Below are positions 60,982 to 64,000 of a stretch of 64,000 nt of DNA, piece by piece. Both the position numbers and the translations under genes were made by a program. Positions within the stretch are counted from its first letter, which is position 1, and every line of letters starts with the position of its first letter. This DNA comes from Oxytricha trifallax (lineage: Eukaryota; Ciliophora; Spirotrichea; Sporadotrichida; Oxytrichidae), in NCBI GenBank assembly GCA_000711775.1, contig ARYC01000441.1:62001-126000 (forward strand), given 5' to 3'. A model generated the notes under the pieces. That model was not told the DNA's origin. It was given only the letters and a program-made list of their open reading frames with translations, and did no database searches.

Positions 60982-61174
60982 AAAAAGAAGCTCAACATTC
61001 AAAATCATGAATGATATGCTCTGAATATATACAGAGTGCATTAGCATTTTTGTATTTTATTTACATATAGTTATTATCCATCAATCAAAACCCCAAAACC
61101 CCAAAACTCCTTAATGAGGTTTATAAGTGCTTTGATTTGTTGGGATTATGTTAGGGGTTGTGGTTTATAATTAA

Positions 61175-62232
61175 ATGCGTGACAAAAATAGCAAGCTTTT
61201 GGGGTATATTTATGATGAACAGTATATAGATTTAGTTTTTAAACTGCGATATGGATGTGAAATATACATCGAATAAGTCAAACCAGTATGAACTAAAAGT
61301 CTATTGCACTACTCTTAAAACGAAGTCCATCAACTGTTCGATCCTAATGCCATATAGCAGTATAGCTAAAGCAAAAATAGCTGAATTCTATGCCTAATAG
61401 GAAGTCAAAGTTTCAATAGAAGCATAATGACTAACTTGAAAAAACTTTGAAGTTTTGGACTCATTTCTTACTCAACCATTGAGCTACTATGTTTCACCGC
61501 CACCATTTACCTGAGTTGAAGATCACTGCATAGTCTGTTGCAATCATTTATAAACGAAATGGTATATATTACAAAGGTGTGAATCGTATCAAGAGAGTGA
61601 TTGATTTAACTCTGCCCTTTTACAACAATAACTTGAATTATTGTTAATTAAATGCAGAGAGCCTAATAGAGTAATATTAAGTTTATTCATGCTGACGAGG
61701 CTGTGTTTACCATCAACACTTTCACCTAGAATTCCTAGTTTAAAAAGCATAGTAAGATAGAGGTATATGACTAAAAATTTAAAGTATAAACAATTTCAAT
61801 TCCTGGAAGAATTAGCCAGGATGCTTGTTTAGATACATATGTTATTCATCCTCGCTCTATTAAGACAGAGCAGTATATTAAGTTCTTAGAGCAGCTGAGA
61901 GAGAAGTACCTGAATAAGAGATTATACTGTTTGTTGATAATCTTTCTGTTTATAAGACTAAAAAAACAAGGAAGAGTTATGAACAACTTTGAATAACGCC
62001 AGTGTTTAACGCGCCTTAAAGCCCATAGTTTAATGGAATTGAGTTATAATGGGGTATACTAAAAGGTCATTATTAGAAACTGCTGCTACACCATCTGATG
62101 CATGACCTACCTATCGATACAGTATACTTTATTAAAAGCTAAGCGAAGAGAGTAGATAATTTGTTGGCTTAAAAGTGTGCTAAAGAAGGGAGAGTGAATG
62201 TATATAAATAAGTTTTGTAGTTAAGTTTATGA
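61175..62232 (+). CDS. TBE 42-kDa DD34E transposase, frameshifted (second TBE)
   Basis: The ATG at 61,175 gives MRDKNSKLLGYIYDEQYID, aligned with the first element's N-terminus. One shift is needed after YIEQVKPV to reach SIALLLKRSPSTVRS. Core motifs are FIHADEAVFTINTF, LFVDNLSVYKTKK and SPQFNGIELQWG, giving D-D-E. A second shift is needed just before the middle Asp region (about 61.9 kb). Stop TGA at 62,230-62,232. Both TBE copies are thus shifted, but at different sites. Confidence 0.82.
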
Positions 62233-62241
62233 ATATATAAG

Positions 62242-63028
62242 TCACTTTTAAAAATCTTTAGAGGGAGCTGGCTTCTCTTTCTTTTCTTCCTCTTAAGGCT
62301 TGCTTGAGCCTAGGTTTCTTCTCTTACTGCCAGCTCCTGCATCTATGTTCATTTAATCTGATGTCTGAATATTAGAGTAAATGCTCTTACTTACTTCATA
62401 CTTTGTCTGCGACTTTCGCTCTCTGTGAAGCTTGCTTATTCCTTCAACAAATAGATACCAGTACCGGATTTTTTTAAAGAGTTTAACTACAAATCTTACT
62501 TGATATATATGGATGCTTCTGCAACTCTGGTAGCCAGCTCTCACTTATCTTGATCCCCTGTTTATCATTATCTTCTGAAGAGATGCTGTACCTATTCTTA
62601 TGAGATTCTTGAATAACTTCTTTCAAGTAATCACCTTTAATTGTTGCAAGTATGCCAAAGAAATAGTTTGTTTCAGGTTGTTTATTTGACAACTGCTTCT
62701 TAGTAGGCAGGTACAGCGAAACCTCTGGGTCATTCATAGCATCATCATATAAGTTATTAACTGAGATTTCTGGATAGTTTGGAATCTCTGCAAACTTTAC
62801 ATCTTAAGTTTTTAATGCTTTCTTCTCTTCGCAGAGTATCGCCCTTAGAAATGAAATTGTGGTACCTTCCATCGTTGGCAAGAACAAACCAACTAAATAA
62901 TAAAGATTAGCAACTATGAGTTTATTACCTTGCTGCACCAGGTAGCGATGCAAATCCTCCTTGCTTCTAAATCTTTGAATCAATTCTTGTGCTTGCACTC
63001 TTTTCATTACATCATTCATTGACTCCAT
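62242..63028 (-). CDS. TBE 22-kDa protein (second TBE)
   Basis: The ATG at 63,028 (minus) gives MESMNDVMKRVQAQEL. A GT...AG intron of about 37 nt precedes VGLFLPTMEGTTISF, at the same position as in the first TBE. Shared blocks are YLPTKKQLSNK, KQGIKIS, HPYIS, SGTGIYL, HRERK and MNIDAGAGSKRR, ending KPAPSKDF and TGA at complement 62,242-62,244. The frame between HPYIS and SGTGIYL is broken here as in the other copy. Confidence 0.78.
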
Positions 63029-63430
63029 CTTGTTTACAGATCTTAGAAATGATTTTCAAATTTAAGTTTATTGATTTCAATTATTTACCTCTGTAAAACA
63101 TACTATTAAATATGGGTATCCTATAGGAGGTCAACCTCTAAGAATTATATGGTGAAGGTTTAGAAAACTGGTTTCAAACTTGAGAGATTAATATCAATTT
63201 CTTCTGTTATAGTTCCATATTTTTAAATTTAAATTGGTACGTACTTATTTAGGAGCAGCTCCTAAAATGCTAGTACTTAATTAGGAGCTTTAATTAATGC
63301 TAGTACTTAATTAGGAGCACCCTAATTTTAATCATATAATGACAAAGTACCTCCTAAAGCAGTACGTACTTAATTAGGAGCACCTCCTAAATTGGTACAT
63401 GCTATAATAAACTTATTATTGAAAGTTAAA
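63029..63430. promoter_or_regulatory. Divergent intergenic region of second TBE with TAATTAGGAGC repeats
   Basis: It contains several copies of GTACTTAATTAGGAGC and inverted AGGAGC/GCTCCT pairs between the 22-kDa and 57-kDa ORFs. It corresponds in position to the GGTACC-repeat region of the first TBE, but the repeat has changed. CTATAGGAGGTCAACCT near 63,121 is shared with the first element. Confidence 0.4.
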
Positions 63431-64000
63431 ATGGTTACTTTATCACCCAGATTTAGAGCTGGATCGTCTCTTAGCACTCATATTTCTTCTATAATACTCT
63501 AAAAACTTCCTTGAAACTTGTAAGCTTGCATAGCTCTCATATAAGCTCTCAGTTATAGAGGCAGTTTTATAAGTTTAATTTCAAATTTAAATATGAGCTC
63601 TAACATTTTAAGAAAAACAACAGCACTTCCATAAAACTAAATGAGACTTACCTTTGGCAGCAATAAAAAGTGTGATAGCTGTGAGATGAACTCTCATAAG
63701 GAACTACCAGAGCTATCACTTGAGGTCTCTGTTATTAAAATAGAAATTAATAATAGAAAATAAATGGCAAACAAGTGTGTGAGAGAAAGAGAGGAGGAGA
63801 AAGGTATTAATGAAATGCCTATACAAACTGAAGAATTAGAAGTATACTTTTGTGAGAGAGACTTCGCTCATAAATCTAGTTGGTATAGGCATAAGAAAGA
63901 GCATAGAGAAGCCAACTGTATACTTTAAGCACGATAAAATCGACGGAAGGTATGATTGCTTCGAGTGCCATAAGCAGTATGGTCATACAAGAGATTTAAG
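63431..64000 (+). CDS. TBE 57-kDa protein, truncated by window end
   Basis: The ATG at 63,431 is the first in the region but its frame closes soon, so a start further in or an intron is likely. A later frame gives MANKCVREREEEKGINEM, a finger-like VYFCERDFAHKSSWYRHKK, then KPTVYFKHDKIDGRYDCFE with CHKQYGHTRDL, matching the linker and second zinc finger of the first element's protein. The kinase-like half lies outside the window. Confidence 0.65.

Larger units (their letters stand above)
47852..61085 (+). repeat. Tandem array of seven gene-bearing units
   Basis: Unit boundaries, taken at ATT after TATACTTC, are: U1 47,852-50,232 (2,381 bp), U2 50,233-52,062 (1,830), U3 52,063-53,897 (1,835), U4 53,898-55,728 (1,831), U5 55,729-57,561 (1,833), U6 57,562-59,390 (1,829), U7 59,391-61,085 (1,695, its tail replaced by a TBE). 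U2-U7 share an identical internal deletion of about 550 bp relative to U1. The central kilobase is nearly identical in all units; variation clusters in the last exon and the junction. All units are in the same orientation. Confidence 0.95.
61086..64000. mobile_element. Second TBE, inverted, cut by the window end
   Basis: It starts CAAAACCCCAAAACCCCAAA (one telomeric repeat more than the first TBE), preceded by AAT, which fits an ANT target. The gene order is the mirror image of the first element: transposase (plus), 22-kDa (minus), 57-kDa (plus, truncated). Divergence from the first TBE is substantial at the protein level, so it belongs to another TBE subfamily or lineage. The right end is outside the window. 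Confidence 0.9.

Noticed and set aside
47852..61085. CRISPR array or rDNA-type repeat
   Set aside because: Unit length is about 1.8 kb with no spacer logic, the host is eukaryotic, and no rRNA-like sequence is visible.
1..64000. tRNA, rRNA, bacterial promoters, ribosome-binding sites and terminators
   Set aside because: None seen. The genetic code, introns and IESs make bacterial signals irrelevant, and I could not identify a tRNA cloverleaf by eye.

Overview
The window reads as germline (micronuclear) DNA of a stichotrich ciliate close to Oxytricha/Sterkiella. Three things in the sequence say so. First, conserved genes stay open only if TAA and TAG are glutamine and TGA is the sole stop (clearest in an ALG12 mannosyltransferase at 18.2-20.4 kb). 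Second, these genes are cut by short AT-rich segments flanked by 4-15 bp direct repeats; deleting one repeat plus the segment restores the frame each time. This is the MDS / pointer / IES organisation, and it lies alongside ordinary GT...AG introns of about 25-80 nt. Third, two telomere-bearing (TBE) transposons are present, with C4A4 termini, 3-bp ANT target duplications and the usual three ORFs (42-kDa DD34E transposase, 22-kDa protein, 57-kDa zinc-finger/kinase protein). TBEs are germline-limited in Oxytricha.

Layout. 0-0.5 kb: unrecognised coding pieces. 0.56-0.77 kb: a small inverted-repeat element with telomere-like ends. 1.4-11.4 kb: one very large gene that is scrambled; the block 10,232-11,371 lies beyond the gene's own stop codon but belongs in its middle. 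11.6-14.2 kb: an alpha/beta hydrolase whose nucleophile motif is split by an IES. 14.4-16.2 kb: a CFAP97/Hemingway-like protein. 16.4-18.0 kb: a Q-rich protein. 18.2-20.4 kb: ALG12. 20.7-22.4 kb: a one-TM protein. 22.6-23.9 kb (minus): an HD-domain hydrolase. 24.1-29.7 kb: three plus-strand genes. 29.9-32.3 kb (minus): a coiled-coil protein with a GAS2-type domain. 33.4-41.3 kb: two fragmented minus-strand genes in very AT-rich DNA. Two members of one foldback element family sit at 7.0-7.4 kb (inside an IES) and 42.0-42.4 kb.

43.5-64 kb is a repeat-dominated block. A complete 4,120-bp TBE (43,732-47,851) is inserted in a tandem array of seven units (47,852-61,085), and a second, inverted TBE (61,086 to beyond the window) closes the array. 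Each unit carries an unrecognised, intron-containing gene. Unit 1 (2.38 kb) encodes the long form; units 2-7 (about 1.83 kb) share a deletion of about 0.55 kb that removes the N-terminal region. Each of units 1-6 ends in a stub of about 32 bp of TBE terminus, where unit 7 has a whole TBE. I recognise no family for the protein. This TBE-bounded, apparently germline-limited gene array is the best candidate for something undescribed.

Limits: everything was read by eye. MDS and gene 3' ends are approximate, homologies are from memory of families and were not searched, and frameshifts in the TBE ORFs could be assembly errors.
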